Shown here: piece by piece, positions 16,853 through 25,122 of the stretch
Layout of the letters: each line of letters starts with the position of its first letter
How positions within the stretch are numbered: the first letter of the stretch is position 1
DNA from: an uncultured Oscillospiraceae bacterium
GTDB taxonomy: Bacteria; Bacillota; Clostridia; Oscillospirales; Oscillospiraceae
Reading direction: 5' to 3'
Assembly (NCBI GenBank): GCA_934591635.1
Contig: CAKTPI010000013.1
Coordinates: 1 to 42,295 of the forward strand
Length of the DNA: 42,295 bases
The notes under the pieces: generated by a model
What the model was told of the DNA's origin: nothing
Database searches by the model: none
The model's input: only the letters and a program-made list of their open reading frames with translations
Translations under genes and position numbers: made by a program

Positions 16853-17848
16853 TTACCCCACATCTCCTGTCCCGTTTTGATACAGCACGCAGCAGACCTG
16901 GTGCCCAGGTGCAACCTCCACGGAGTCCGGCATGCGCTGCTCGCACGCAGCTGTGCAGTGGGCGCAGCGCGGGGCAAACGGGCATCCGGCGGGCAGGTCT
17001 GTAGGATCCGGCATCAGGCCGTGAATGGGCTGAAGCCGCTTGACCTTGGATGAGAGGCTGGGCAGGGAAGCAAACAGTCCCTTGGTATAGGGGTGCTTAG
17101 TGTTCTCGTAGATTTCCTGAATGGGGCCGCTTTCCACAATGCGCCCGGCATAAATGACGGCTACCTTATCGCATACCTGGGCCACAACGCCCAAGTCATG
17201 GGTGATCATCAGCATGGCGGTATTGTATTTTTGCTGCAGCTCCTTCATCAGGTGCAGTACCTGGGCCTGAATGGTCACGTCCAGTGCGGTGGTAGGTTCG
17301 TCGGCAATAATCAGGTGGGGGTTGCAGGCCAGCGCAATGGCAATGACCACCCGCTGCTTCATGCCACCGGAGAACTGATGGGGGTAGTCGCCCAGCCGCT
17401 CCGCCGGAATTCCAACGGTTTCCAGCATCTCTGCGGCCGTTTTTAGGGCCTCCTTGCGGCTGATTTTTTTGTGAATGCGAACGACTTCTGCAATCTGCTC
17501 TCCCACGGTCAGTACCGGGTTCAGGGCGGTCATGGGATCCTGGAAGATCATGGAGGCCTCCCGGCCCCGGAAACTGCGCTTTTCGCTCTTGCTCATTTTC
17601 AGCAGATCGCGGCCATTAAACTCGATGGAGCCGCCTGTAATTCTTCCGGGCGGGTCGGGGATCAACTGCATCAGACCCAGGGCGGTGGTGGTTTTGCCGG
17701 CGCCGGTTTCGCCCACCAGCCCCAGAGTTTCGCCGCGATTGATATCAAAACTAATTCCGTTTACGGCGTGAACCGTACCGCTGCCTGTCACATATTCAAT
17801 GGTCAGGTCGCGTACACGCAGAAGCGTATTGGACTCGTTGTGTTCCAT
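16853..17848 (-). CDS. Peptide-type ABC transporter ATPase, DppD/OppD-like (system 1)
   Basis: A 331-residue ATPase with Walker [10 protein letters not shown], signature FSGGMKQR, Walker [14 protein letters not shown] and a C-terminal oligopeptide domain carrying cysteines ([20 protein letters not shown]). It starts 13 nt after the DppC-like gene, with GAGGTGG just upstream. D and F subunits form the ATPase heterodimer of Dpp/Opp importers, and some D subunits of this family bind an iron-sulfur cluster through the C-terminal cysteines (family knowledge). The substrate class of such systems is wide: di- and oligopeptides, nickel complexes, opines and aminopolycarboxylates. Confidence 0.93.
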   Translation of the reverse strand: MEHNESNTLLRVRDLTIEYVTGSGTVHAVNGISFDINRGETLGLVGETGAGKTTTALGLMQLIPDPPGRITGGSIEFNGRDLLKMSKSEKRSFRGREASMIFQDPMTALNPVLTVGEQIAEVVRIHKKISRKEALKTAAEMLETVGIPAERLGDYPHQFSGGMKQRVVIAIALACNPHLIIADEPTTALDVTIQAQVLHLMKELQQKYNTAMLMITHDLGVVAQVCDKVAVIYAGRIVESGPIQEIYENTKHPYTKGLFASLPSLSSKVKRLQPIHGLMPDPTDLPAGCPFAPRCAHCTAACEQRMPDSVEVAPGHQVCCVLYQNGTGDVG

Positions 17849-17861
17849 GGTTCCACCTCTC

Positions 17862-18722
17862 TTACTTTTTCAGCTTGGGATCCAACGCGTCCCGCAGTCC
17901 GTCACCGAACAGATTGAGCGCCAGAACCGTAATCATAATCGCCAGGCCTGGGAACAGTACCATGTGCCAGTAGTCGCGCATGTAGCTGCGTGCGGCAGAG
18001 AGCATGGAGCCCCATTCCGGGGTGGGGGGCGAGATGCCAATGCCCAGGAAGCTCAGAGATGCTGCCAGGAGAATTGCTGTGCCAACGCCCAGGGTTGCCT
18101 GTACAATGATGGGGGCAAGCACATTGGGGAAAATGTACTTTTTGATGATGTGAAAATTGGAGGCACCGATGGCACGGGCCGCTTCCACATATTCCTGATC
18201 CTTGACCGTCAGGGTGGAGGCACGCACCACACGGGTGAAGCTGGGGATGGTGCCGATGGCAACGGCAATCATGGCGTTGACCAGGCCCGGCCCTAGGGTG
18301 GTTGCAATGGCAATAGCCAGCACTGTGCGGGGAATTGCCATCAGAATATCGGAACCGCGCATGATAATCGTATCCGAGGCACCGCCGAAATAGCCGGCAC
18401 AGGCCCCCAGAATGCTGCCAACCACGGTGCTGATGGCCAGGGAAATAAAGCCAATCAGCAGAGAAATGCGGGTGCCGTAAACAATGCGGCTGAAAATATC
18501 CCGCCCATAGTTGTCGGTACCCATGATGTGCTGCCAGGAGGGCAGCTCCAGCATCTGGGAATAGTTCTGCTCATCATAGCCATAGGGGGCAACCACATCG
18601 GCAAAAATTGCCAGGAAAACCAGCAGAACCAGAACGCAAAGGCCGAACATGGCCATACGATTTTTCCGCAGCCGGCGCCACACATCGCGCCACTGGCTGC
18701 TCTTTTTTACTTTCCGTTTCAT
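17862..18722 (-). CDS. Peptide-type ABC transporter permease, DppC-like (system 1)
   Basis: A 286-residue membrane protein. It starts with a basic cytoplasmic segment (MKRKVKK), a first span (MAMFGLCVLVLLVFLAIFA), then the exposed HIMGTDNYGRDIFSR region typical of DppC N-termini. The EAARAIGAS EAA-loop that contacts the ATPases is near residue 185, and FGDGLRDALDPK is at the end. I chose the ATG at 18722 with AGGAGG upstream, only 2 nt after the DppB stop. It forms the channel with the B subunit. Confidence 0.93.
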   Translation of the reverse strand: MKRKVKKSSQWRDVWRRLRKNRMAMFGLCVLVLLVFLAIFADVVAPYGYDEQNYSQMLELPSWQHIMGTDNYGRDIFSRIVYGTRISLLIGFISLAISTVVGSILGACAGYFGGASDTIIMRGSDILMAIPRTVLAIAIATTLGPGLVNAMIAVAIGTIPSFTRVVRASTLTVKDQEYVEAARAIGASNFHIIKKYIFPNVLAPIIVQATLGVGTAILLAASLSFLGIGISPPTPEWGSMLSAARSYMRDYWHMVLFPGLAIMITVLALNLFGDGLRDALDPKLKK

Positions 18723-18724
18723 GC

Positions 18725-19705
18725 TTAGGCCCCCTCCTGACTGTTTTGTTTTTCCTTTGCGGGATGCTTTTCTTTCTTGCGGGCGTACTGGGTTGCGATT
18801 CGGGGATCTACAAAGGCGTACAGCAGATCTACGATCAGATTCAGCAGGCTGCACAGCACTGCAATTACCAGGACACCGCCCTGCACAACCGGGTAGTTCC
18901 GGGCTTTGATGGCATCCACCATCATCTTGCCGATGCCGGGAATGGCGAACACCTGCTCATTGACCACCGCACCGGCCAGACCGCTGGCAAACTGGATGCC
19001 AATAATGGTAATGATGGGGATCAGTGCATTTTTCAGTGCGTGATGGGTGATAATCTTGCCTTCCGTTTGCCCCTTGGCCCGGGCGGTACGGATGTAGTCC
19101 TGCCGGATGACCTCCAGCATACTGGAGCGCGTCATCCGGGTGATGGTGGCAACGGACACCGCACTGACGCTGATAACAGGCAGAATATAATATTTCCAAC
19201 CGTACAAGCCTGAGGCAGGCAGCCAGTTCAGCTTGACGGAAAACAGCAGAATCAGCATCATTGCCAGCCAGAAGCTGGGAATGGTAATGCCCAATAGAGC
19301 CAGCACAGTGACGATGTTATCCGCAATGGAATACTGCTTGACAGCCGACAGGATGCCGACGGGAATGCCGATGAGCACGCTGAAGGCGCAGCTCAGGGCG
19401 GCAATGCGGGCAGTTACCGGCAGACGCGCCATGATTTCTTGGGTGACGGGCAGGCCGGTGACATAGCTGGTGCCCAGGTCTCCGTGGCACAGGCCAACCA
19501 GATAATTGGCATACCGTACCAGGAATGGGTCGTTCAGCCCCATTTCCTCCCGGAGCTCCTGCACTTCCTCTTCTGTCGCCATGTCGCCCAGAATCATCCG
19601 GGCTGGGTCGCCTTTTGTAAAGTACATCAGTGTGAAAATTATTAGCGTAACGCCAATCAAAACAGGGATGGTGACGAGAATACGCTTGGTGACATATCGC
19701 AGCAT
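18725..19705 (-). CDS. Peptide-type ABC transporter permease, DppB-like (system 1)
   Basis: A 326-residue membrane protein with the DppB start MLRYVTKRILVTIPVLIGV, a long external loop after the first span (GDPARMILGDMAT...GDLGTSY), later spans, the EAA loop (YIRTARAKGQTEG) and the end motif ALLNLIVDLLY-like followed by DPRI. I chose the ATG at 19705, preceded by AAGGAG. A strong hairpin with a U tract (19721-19772) ends just before this binding site, so the permease may be made at lower levels than the binding protein upstream. Confidence 0.93.
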   Translation of the reverse strand: MLRYVTKRILVTIPVLIGVTLIIFTLMYFTKGDPARMILGDMATEEEVQELREEMGLNDPFLVRYANYLVGLCHGDLGTSYVTGLPVTQEIMARLPVTARIAALSCAFSVLIGIPVGILSAVKQYSIADNIVTVLALLGITIPSFWLAMMLILLFSVKLNWLPASGLYGWKYYILPVISVSAVSVATITRMTRSSMLEVIRQDYIRTARAKGQTEGKIITHHALKNALIPIITIIGIQFASGLAGAVVNEQVFAIPGIGKMMVDAIKARNYPVVQGGVLVIAVLCSLLNLIVDLLYAFVDPRIATQYARKKEKHPAKEKQNSQEGA

Positions 19706-19720
19706 AGGCTTGTTCTCCTT

Positions 19721-19772
19721 AGAAAAATGTCCCGCAAGTTTTCCGGTCGGTCGCAAAACATTGCGGGACATT
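19721..19772 (-). terminator. Internal attenuating hairpin between binding-protein and permease genes (system 1)
   Basis: On the minus strand AATGTCCCGCAA and TTGCGGGACATT (19761-19772 and 19726-19737) form a 12-bp perfect stem followed by a T-rich tract (complement of 19721-19727). It lies between the stop of the binding protein (19813) and the DppB start, where a partial terminator would favour excess binding protein over permease. Confidence 0.7.
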
Positions 19773-19812
19773 ATGTGTTACTGATGCCGCTGTGCAGCGT
19801 TATTTGCGGCGA

Positions 19813-21417
19813 TTAGCCTACAAACTGCACGCGGGTCATATCGGGCATCAAATCGGGGTAGAAGGGCAGATTGGCCACATTGGCCCGGGCACCGTAAGCG
19901 CCCTTGGGGAAGGCAATGGGAATGGTGTAGGTGCGATCCCACAGGTAATCCTGCAGCTCCTCGTAGATGGCAATCCGCTCCGTTTCGTCATAGGTCTGCT
20001 GACCCTTCTGCAGCAGCTCGTCAATGTGGCTGTCGCCGTGGCGCAGGGAAATAGTACGGGAGGTGGGCCATGCAATCAGAGCAGCAGCGGGGTCGGGGAT
20101 GGAGGCAGTGTTGGTCATTAGAGCCATGGTGATTTCACCGGCGTTATTCATCTGGGTGAAGGTAGCCAGATCCAGGAACTGAATGGTGACATTAACACCA
20201 ATCTGGCCCCACATATTCTGCAGCACCTCGGCAAAAGCCAGGTTGACGGCGCTTTCGTAGGTCATGTAGGTCACGTCCAGACCATCGGGGAATCCGGCTT
20301 CTGCCAGCAACTCCTTGGCCTTCTCGGGGTCATACTCTCTGGGGCCGATGGTCTTATGGCCCATAATGGTGGGGGAATAGTAGCTGTCAGCTACATCTGC
20401 GGTGCCCTGCCAGACGGCCTTGACCAGTGCTTCCAGGTTCAGGCCGTAAGCCAGTGCCTTGCGCAGATTTTCATTTCCGGCGATGGGAGCCAGGGAGTTA
20501 TTCAGGCACAGATAGGAAATGCCCTGAGTGTTGCCGCTGATCAGCTGGGTCTCGGGGTTTTCATCAATACGGTTCCAGTCTGCAGCTGCCAGCTCAAAGG
20601 CAATGTCAACGCCGCCGGTTTCCAGCTCGATGGTACGGGAAGAAGCTTCCACAATAACACGGGCTACAAACTTCTTGAAGGCGGGCGCTTCGCCCCAGTA
20701 GCCATCGTAGGCTTCCATCTCAATGCGGTCGCCGGTGACCCAGCGGCTGAACTTCATGGGGCCGGTGCCCACGGGATTCCGGGCAAAGGCATCCGCACCC
20801 ATTTCATTGTAGATATCCTCGCTGACCATGCCGGCACGCAGGGTAGCCAGAGCCTCCAGCAGGGGAGCATAGGTGTACAGCAGCTTTACCGTCAGATTGT
20901 AATCATCCTCAACGGTGATGTTTTCGTAGTCAATGCACTGGAAGAAGGTAGAGGTGAAGGAACTCTGTGCCAGCTTGCTCAGAGAGAACTTCACGTCTTT
21001 GGCGGTAAACTTGCTTCCATCCTGGAAGGTGACATCGTCCCGCAGGGTAAAGTGCAGGGTCGTGTCATCCACATATTCCCAGCTGGTAGCCAGCCAGGGA
21101 ATGAGCTCACCATCATCGTTCTTCTTGATCAGGGGCTCCAGCACCAGGCTGGTGCAGATAAAGCCGTTCTGGTTGGAATGCGCAAAGGGATCCAGTGTGG
21201 CGGGCTCCACCGGCAGGGCGATGGTCAGGGTTTCCTTGGTAGTGGTCGCCGTGGGCGTTGCGGTCTCCTGGGCTTCAGTGGGGGTTTGCTCGGTTTGGGC
21301 TGCTTCGCTTGCTTGTGTCGGTTCCGTTGTTTCCTTGGGAGTCTGGCTCCCGCCGCAGGCTGCCAGTGACAGCATCATTGCAATCACAAGCGCAAGCGCG
21401 ATCCATTTTTTGCTCAT
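19813..21417 (-). CDS. Peptide-type ABC substrate-binding lipoprotein (SBP_bac_5, system 1)
   Basis: A 534-residue lipoprotein. The signal peptide ends in the lipobox LAAC with the modified Cys at residue 21. A Thr/Glu/Ala-rich flexible linker runs to about residue 65. The body follows the family 5 pattern: LTIALPVEPATLDPFAHS, WEYVDDTTLHFTLRDDVTFQDG, NPVGTGPMKF near the middle, and YDPEKAKELLAEAGFP later. It would sit on the outer face of the membrane and deliver ligand to the B/C/D/F proteins encoded just downstream. Family members bind peptides, nickel chelates, opines and aminopolycarboxylates, and nothing in the sequence decides between them. It starts 55 nt after the PatB-like gene. Confidence 0.94.
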   Translation of the reverse strand: MSKKWIALALVIAMMLSLAACGGSQTPKETTEPTQASEAAQTEQTPTEAQETATPTATTTKETLTIALPVEPATLDPFAHSNQNGFICTSLVLEPLIKKNDDGELIPWLATSWEYVDDTTLHFTLRDDVTFQDGSKFTAKDVKFSLSKLAQSSFTSTFFQCIDYENITVEDDYNLTVKLLYTYAPLLEALATLRAGMVSEDIYNEMGADAFARNPVGTGPMKFSRWVTGDRIEMEAYDGYWGEAPAFKKFVARVIVEASSRTIELETGGVDIAFELAAADWNRIDENPETQLISGNTQGISYLCLNNSLAPIAGNENLRKALAYGLNLEALVKAVWQGTADVADSYYSPTIMGHKTIGPREYDPEKAKELLAEAGFPDGLDVTYMTYESAVNLAFAEVLQNMWGQIGVNVTIQFLDLATFTQMNNAGEITMALMTNTASIPDPAAALIAWPTSRTISLRHGDSHIDELLQKGQQTYDETERIAIYEELQDYLWDRTYTIPIAFPKGAYGARANVANLPFYPDLMPDMTRVQFVG

Positions 21418-21472
21418 CTTTTTTCCTCCTTAGTTTTTATGTAATCGATTCCACGGGAACCGATGCATACGG

Positions 21473-22654
21473 TTAAAATCCTCTTTTGGTGTAAGCTGCC
21501 TGCATCTGGGCCATGGCCTGTTCCACCGTTGCCCGGGGGCAGGCGATGTTCAGTCTCACAAAGCATGCGCCCTCCGGGCCAAACAGACTGCCGGGGTTGA
21601 CCGCAATGGCACAGTCATTGACAAAGAAGTTGATGACCTCCTGGTCGCAGATACCCAGGTCTCTTCCGTCAAGCCACAAAAGGTAAGTCCCTTCCGGCTT
21701 TATCAGACGGATACGGGGCATGTATTTTTTCAGCGTTTCCTCAACATAGCAGATGTTGCCCCACAGATAGGGGAGCATCTGCTCCAGGTAGTCATCGCAC
21801 TGGGTGTAGGCAGCAAGATAGGCCTCCATGGCAAAGACGTTCGGCACGTTGATGTGCGCTCCATCCAGCGCATTGCGCATGGCCTCCCGCAGCGCGGGGG
21901 CGGGAATCACGACCGAAGAAGCCTCCAGCCCGGCAATGTTAAAGGTTTTGCTGGGGGCATGACACAGGATCATGTTGTTTGCTGTTTCCGGGGAAGCATC
22001 TGCCGCTACTGTGTGGGTGTGCCCATCGTACACAATGTCAGCATGGATTTCATCGCTGACCAGAATCACGTTGTGATCCGCGCAAATCTGTGCCACCTGA
22101 GCAAGCTCTTCCCTGGTCCATACCCGACCTACCGGGTTATGGGGGCTGCACAGAAGCATCAGCTTTACCTTGGGGGATGCTGCCCGGCGGGCCAAATCCG
22201 CAAAATCTATGGTATAGCGTTCGCCGTCAAACAGCAAGGGATTCGCATTTGGAATTCGCCCGGCGGCCCGCACCACATTCCGGAAGGGGTGATAGACCGG
22301 CGTCTGAATCAGAACCTCGTCTCCCGGTTGGGTGAAGGCTTGCACCGCCAGAGAGAGCGCAGGAACGACACCGGGTGAGAACAGAATGCTTTCCGGCGAA
22401 CAGGAGAACCCGTGCCGCCGCCGGAGCCAGTCTGCTGTCACGGAACCAAATTCCGGCGGAACAAATGCGTAGCCGTAAATCGGATGGGCCGCTCGCTTCT
22501 GCACGGCCTGTACCACCGGCGCCGGACAGGTAAAGTCGCAGTCCGCCACCCACATGGGCAGGGCGTTGGGATTGCTGACCCGCATGGTCAGGTTATCCCA
22601 CTTGGTACATCGGGTTCCCTTCCGGAGGATTTCCCGGTCAAAGTCATAATGCAC
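21473..22654 (-). CDS. PatB/MalY-type PLP-dependent C-S beta-lyase/aminotransferase
   Basis: A 393-residue fold-type I PLP enzyme. Family motifs are PMWVADCDF near the N-terminus (MalY/PatB hallmark), YGYAF, LCSPHNPVGRVW, VSDEIHADIVYDG and the PLP lysine in APSKTFNIAGLEAS. The MalY/PatB branch includes cystathionine beta-lyases and cysteine-S-conjugate lyases, which release a thiol, 2-aminoacrylate/pyruvate and ammonia (family knowledge). I chose a GTG start at 22654 because AAAGGAGG lies 8 nt upstream; another in-frame GTG at 22681 has no binding site. It is the second gene of the minus operon, 37 nt after the anion permease. With the cysteine-desulfidase-like gene and RidA, it supports a sulfur amino acid or conjugate pathway. 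Confidence 0.9.
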   Translation of the reverse strand: MHYDFDREILRKGTRCTKWDNLTMRVSNPNALPMWVADCDFTCPAPVVQAVQKRAAHPIYGYAFVPPEFGSVTADWLRRRHGFSCSPESILFSPGVVPALSLAVQAFTQPGDEVLIQTPVYHPFRNVVRAAGRIPNANPLLFDGERYTIDFADLARRAASPKVKLMLLCSPHNPVGRVWTREELAQVAQICADHNVILVSDEIHADIVYDGHTHTVAADASPETANNMILCHAPSKTFNIAGLEASSVVIPAPALREAMRNALDGAHINVPNVFAMEAYLAAYTQCDDYLEQMLPYLWGNICYVEETLKKYMPRIRLIKPEGTYLLWLDGRDLGICDQEVINFFVNDCAIAVNPGSLFGPEGACFVRLNIACPRATVEQAMAQMQAAYTKRGF

Positions 22655-22691
22655 GCATAACGCCTCCTTTTTCTTAATCACTTACCTAAAT

Positions 22692-24068
22692 TTAGATAAG
22701 TCCGACGATATTCCAGTAGGGAAGGAATATCAGGAAGATACCGGCGATAATCAAAACCATCATGGGCAGGCCGAACTTTGTGGCATAGCCAGAGGGAAAG
22801 TAACCGTTGCCGACGCCAATCATCAGGCTTACCGCATGGAACGGCAGCAGGAAATGGGCGGTCAAGCTGATGTAGGCGATAAAGAAAACCTCCTGTACCG
22901 GCATGACATTGCCGCAGATGGCCATCAGTGCGGGAAGCACAACGGAAAGCGTGGTGGTATTGCTGCCCAGCACCAGATGCATACACATGGTGATAACAAT
23001 GATTACCAGCAGGTAGGCAAAGCCAAACTGCTCCGGGAACATTCTCCCAACATAGGAGAAGATTACATCTGCGACTCCGGTGTACTTCAGCACGCTGCCG
23101 ATGCAGAATGCCGCAGTGAGGAAGACCATGGTGGAAATATCAATGGCGGAAAGATCTTTCTTTTGCAGCACGCCTACTGCAAACAGCAGTGCGGTTCCAG
23201 CCAGTGTAATGTAGGTGGGATTGATGCCGTGCCAGCTGCTGGTCATCCACAGTATCATGGTGCCGAGCACAATGCCCAGCACGATTTTCTCCTGCTTCGT
23301 AAAGGGCTCCCGGTGGGCATCGGTCTCCTCCCGGGGAGTCAGCTTCACACCATGCAGTTCCTTGCGGAATACCAGGAAAAACAGCCCGATCACAGCCAGT
23401 GTGTAAACCACGGTGGGGGCCAGCATGTATTGCACCCATTCTCCGTTTGTCATGGACAGGGACGCAAAGCCAACTGCGGAGGTGTTCAGAATAATATCAG
23501 CATCCATGGCTCCCATGTTTACAATTACGTAGAATAGGAACACGGAGAACAGCAGCACGGACTGCGCTTTTTCCGGGGCGTCTGTCTTTTTCAGGTGCAC
23601 CCGGACGATGTTTGCCAGAATAATCAGCCGTGCCAGAGGCTGGGGAATCACGTAAATTGTGGCAGCAAAGTAGAAAATCACCACTGCAATCATGCGGATG
23701 GGGGTAGCCGCGAAACGGAAGAGCAGCGGTTGGACAGTTTTTTCTGCAATGTGGGCATTTTCAATCCCACGGGAGAACAAATAGCAGAAAATGATCAGCA
23801 GAAAGTTATCAGACAGGGGAAAGGAGAAAACGGTTTTAGCCGGCGCCTGTCCCACCAGGAGGAAAGCAATCAAAAGCGCACAGGAGGCGGTGATTTTACC
23901 CACCCATCCGGTTGACCACCAGATGATTACTGTGATCAGACTGCCCAGCACCAAGCTTTGCCGCAGGGTCATACCCAGAGGGGTGAAGCACCCCAGTAAA
24001 ATCGGCACCAGCAGGCATGCTGCTGCTTTGGACGGAGCCGGAACCGCCTTCTTTAAAACCTTCTTCAT
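22692..24068 (-). CDS. SLC13/DASS-family anion permease
   Basis: A 458-residue polytopic membrane protein. The order of hydrophobic segments and the paired motifs SDNFLLIIFCYLFSRGIENAH-like (first half) and VLGSNTTTLSVVLPALMA (second half, the SNT substrate-site motif) fit the divalent anion:sodium symporter family, which carries dicarboxylates, citrate or sulfate. The N-terminus is basic (MKKVLKKA). It is the first gene of the minus operon, about 60 nt downstream of the predicted transcription start and with a LacI-type site in its leader. It may import a second substrate or export a carboxylic end product (inference). Confidence 0.85.
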   Translation of the reverse strand: MKKVLKKAVPAPSKAAACLLVPILLGCFTPLGMTLRQSLVLGSLITVIIWWSTGWVGKITASCALLIAFLLVGQAPAKTVFSFPLSDNFLLIIFCYLFSRGIENAHIAEKTVQPLLFRFAATPIRMIAVVIFYFAATIYVIPQPLARLIILANIVRVHLKKTDAPEKAQSVLLFSVFLFYVIVNMGAMDADIILNTSAVGFASLSMTNGEWVQYMLAPTVVYTLAVIGLFFLVFRKELHGVKLTPREETDAHREPFTKQEKIVLGIVLGTMILWMTSSWHGINPTYITLAGTALLFAVGVLQKKDLSAIDISTMVFLTAAFCIGSVLKYTGVADVIFSYVGRMFPEQFGFAYLLVIIVITMCMHLVLGSNTTTLSVVLPALMAICGNVMPVQEVFFIAYISLTAHFLLPFHAVSLMIGVGNGYFPSGYATKFGLPMMVLIIAGIFLIFLPYWNIVGLI

Positions 24069-24099
24069 CCTCTTTCCACCTCAGGTTGACCGAATGAAA

Positions 24100-24111
24100 G
24101 AAATCGTTTTC
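24100..24111. promoter_or_regulatory. Candidate LacI-family operator 1
   Basis: GAAATCGTTTTC is a near-palindrome with a central CG. It lies about 20-30 nt downstream of the predicted start of the minus-strand operon, where a bound repressor would block elongation or the initial complex. Confidence 0.55.
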
Positions 24112-24136
24112 TAATTTCTTTGTTGAATATGGCGAC

Positions 24137-24165
24137 ATTATACTGCTTTGTTCAAAAACTGTCAA
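24137..24165 (-). promoter_or_regulatory. Promoter of the 13-gene minus-strand operon
   Basis: On the minus strand TTGACA (24165-24160) and TATAAT (24142-24137) are separated by 17 nt, a perfect sigma-A consensus. Transcription would start near 24130, ahead of the anion permease. Two operator-like sites lie on either side. So perfect a promoter implies tight repression. Confidence 0.85.
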
Positions 24166-24240
24166 TATATTCCCTGGAATTTTGACTTTATATCCAAATC
24201 AAATTGTGCTGATTTGTACATGATTTCACTAAAAAACTCG

Positions 24241-24252
24241 GAAAACGTTTTC
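24241..24252. promoter_or_regulatory. Candidate LacI-family operator 2 (perfect palindrome)
   Basis: GAAAACGTTTTC is a perfect 12-bp palindrome with the central CG typical of LacI-family operators. It lies between the two divergent promoters, upstream of both, and could join the flanking sites by looping. Confidence 0.6.
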
Positions 24253-24324
24253 TCGATTGTGAAATTAGCACAGAAAAAGAACGTGATTTTTGCACATGAA
24301 AAACAGGGCAAATCCGGCTTGCAG

Positions 24325-24336
24325 TAAATCGTTTTC
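24325..24336. promoter_or_regulatory. Candidate LacI-family operator 3
   Basis: TAAATCGTTTTC matches site 1 at 11 of 12 positions. It lies 28 nt upstream of the ridA -35 box and 84 bp (about eight helical turns) from site 2. Confidence 0.5.
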
Positions 24337-24364
24337 AGGGGGCGGAACACCGGGGAATTTCCGG

Positions 24365-24393
24365 TTGAATCATGGGCACTTTCCTTGTATAAT
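24365..24393 (+). promoter_or_regulatory. Promoter of ridA
   Basis: TTGAAT (24365-24370) and TATAAT (24388-24393) are 17 nt apart. Transcription would start near 24400, about 44 nt before the ridA ATG. Confidence 0.8.
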
Positions 24394-24443
24394 AAAGAAA
24401 AGCTGTCAGCAGCATGGTCTGGCAGAGAAAAGGAGACATTATA

Positions 24444-24815
24444 ATGAAAGAACTTACGACGAAGGCTGCCCCGGCGGCAATTGGCCCCTACGCCCAGGGA
24501 TGGACAGCAGGCAATTTGGTGTTTACCTCCGGCCAAATTCCGGTAAATCCTGCTGACGGTACTGTCCCGCAGGGGATCGAGGCGCAGGCGGAGCAGAGCT
24601 GCAAGAATGTGGGCGCCATTCTGGAAGCGGCGGGCGTTGGTTACGGAGAGGTGGTCAAAACGACCTGCTTCCTTGCGGATATGGGGGACTTTGCTGCCTT
24701 CAACCAGGTCTACGCCCGCTATTTTACCGGCAGACCGGCCCGCAGCTGTGTGGCGGTGAAGGAATTGCCCAAGGGCGTCCTCTGTGAAATTGAAGCGATT
24801 GCAGTAAAGGAATAA
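24444..24815 (+). CDS. ridA: RidA family enamine/imine deaminase
   Basis: A 123-residue RidA (YjgF/YER057c/UK114) protein. Typical marks are the start with AAPAAIGPYAQG, VFTSGQIPVNP, the VVKTTCFLADM strand, and the end motif GRPARSCVAVKELPKG then CEIEAIA, which holds the catalytic Arg and the conserved Glu. RidA proteins are small trimers that hydrolyse 2-aminoacrylate and related imines to keto acids (family knowledge). I chose the ATG at 24444 with AAGGAG 8 nt upstream; the in-frame start at 24414 lacks one. It is a single-gene unit with its own promoter and terminator, divergent from the operon whose C-S lyase and cysteine-desulfidase-like products would generate 2-aminoacrylate. Confidence 0.93.
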   Translation: MKELTTKAAPAAIGPYAQGWTAGNLVFTSGQIPVNPADGTVPQGIEAQAEQSCKNVGAILEAAGVGYGEVVKTTCFLADMGDFAAFNQVYARYFTGRPARSCVAVKELPKGVLCEIEAIAVKE

Positions 24816-24838
24816 GCAGGAGTATTTTTAAAAAATGT

Positions 24839-24880
24839 CAGCCACAACTTACCGGAGAGGAAAGTTGTGGCTGCTTTTTG
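24839..24880 (+). terminator. Intrinsic terminator of ridA
   Basis: CAGCCACAACTT (24839-24850) and AAGTTGTGGCTG (24862-24873) form a perfect 12-bp stem, followed by CTTTTTG. Confidence 0.88.
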
Positions 24881-25028
24881 CCCCGGGTACGATCGAGGGA
24901 ACCGTTGAAATCATGTTGGTCTCAAAATAGAATGAAATAAGGAATCTTTACAATCAAAAAGGTTTGTTGACAGTGTTCAGTTCCTGGGGGTTGTATTTGT
25001 AAAAAATGGAAAAAGTGACGCTGAAAGC

Positions 25029-25057
25029 TTGACATACGGGAATGAATATGGTACCTT
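25029..25057 (+). promoter_or_regulatory. Possible promoter of the second module
   Basis: TTGACA (25029-25034) with TACCTT (25052-25057) at 17-nt spacing. The -10 box is poor, so an activator or a different start is possible. The palindrome lies just downstream of the expected start near 25064. Confidence 0.35.
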
Positions 25058-25072
25058 TTCTGTACAAGTAAG

Positions 25073-25102
25073 ATCATTAGGTATCAATTGATACCTAATG
25101 AT
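25073..25102. promoter_or_regulatory. Perfect 30-bp palindrome, probable operator
   Basis: The half ATCATTAGGTATCAA is followed directly by its exact reverse complement, with no loop. It lies 20 bp before the start of the second MmgE/PrpD gene and downstream of the possible promoter. A spacer-less palindrome with no T tract suggests a dimeric regulator site more than a terminator. The GntR-family regulator at 34004-34777 is a candidate partner (inference). Confidence 0.65.
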
Positions 25103-25122
25103 GCCATGGAAGGAGACAATCG

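Larger units (their letters stand above)
24069..24443. other. Divergent control region between the minus operon and ridA
   Basis: A 375-bp AT-rich spacer without a gene. It holds two strong divergent promoters (24137-24165 minus, 24365-24393 plus), three GAAAWCGTTTTC-like sites (24100, 24241, 24325), and a loose inverted repeat TGTGCTGATTT (24205-24215) / AAATTAGCACA (24262-24272) around the middle site. Confidence 0.7.
24816..25122 (+). other. Spacer between ridA and the second module
   Basis: A 307-bp AT-rich spacer. It holds the ridA terminator, two TTGACA hexamers (24967-24972 and 25029-25034), of which the second has a weak TACCTT 17 nt on, and the 30-bp palindrome at 25073-25102. No gene is seen. 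Confidence 0.6.

Noticed and set aside
24241..24252. A CcpA catabolite (cre) site
   Set aside because: The 12-bp core resembles a cre site only partly, and it occurs three times around promoters of an operon that encodes its own LacI-family regulator, which is the simpler explanation.
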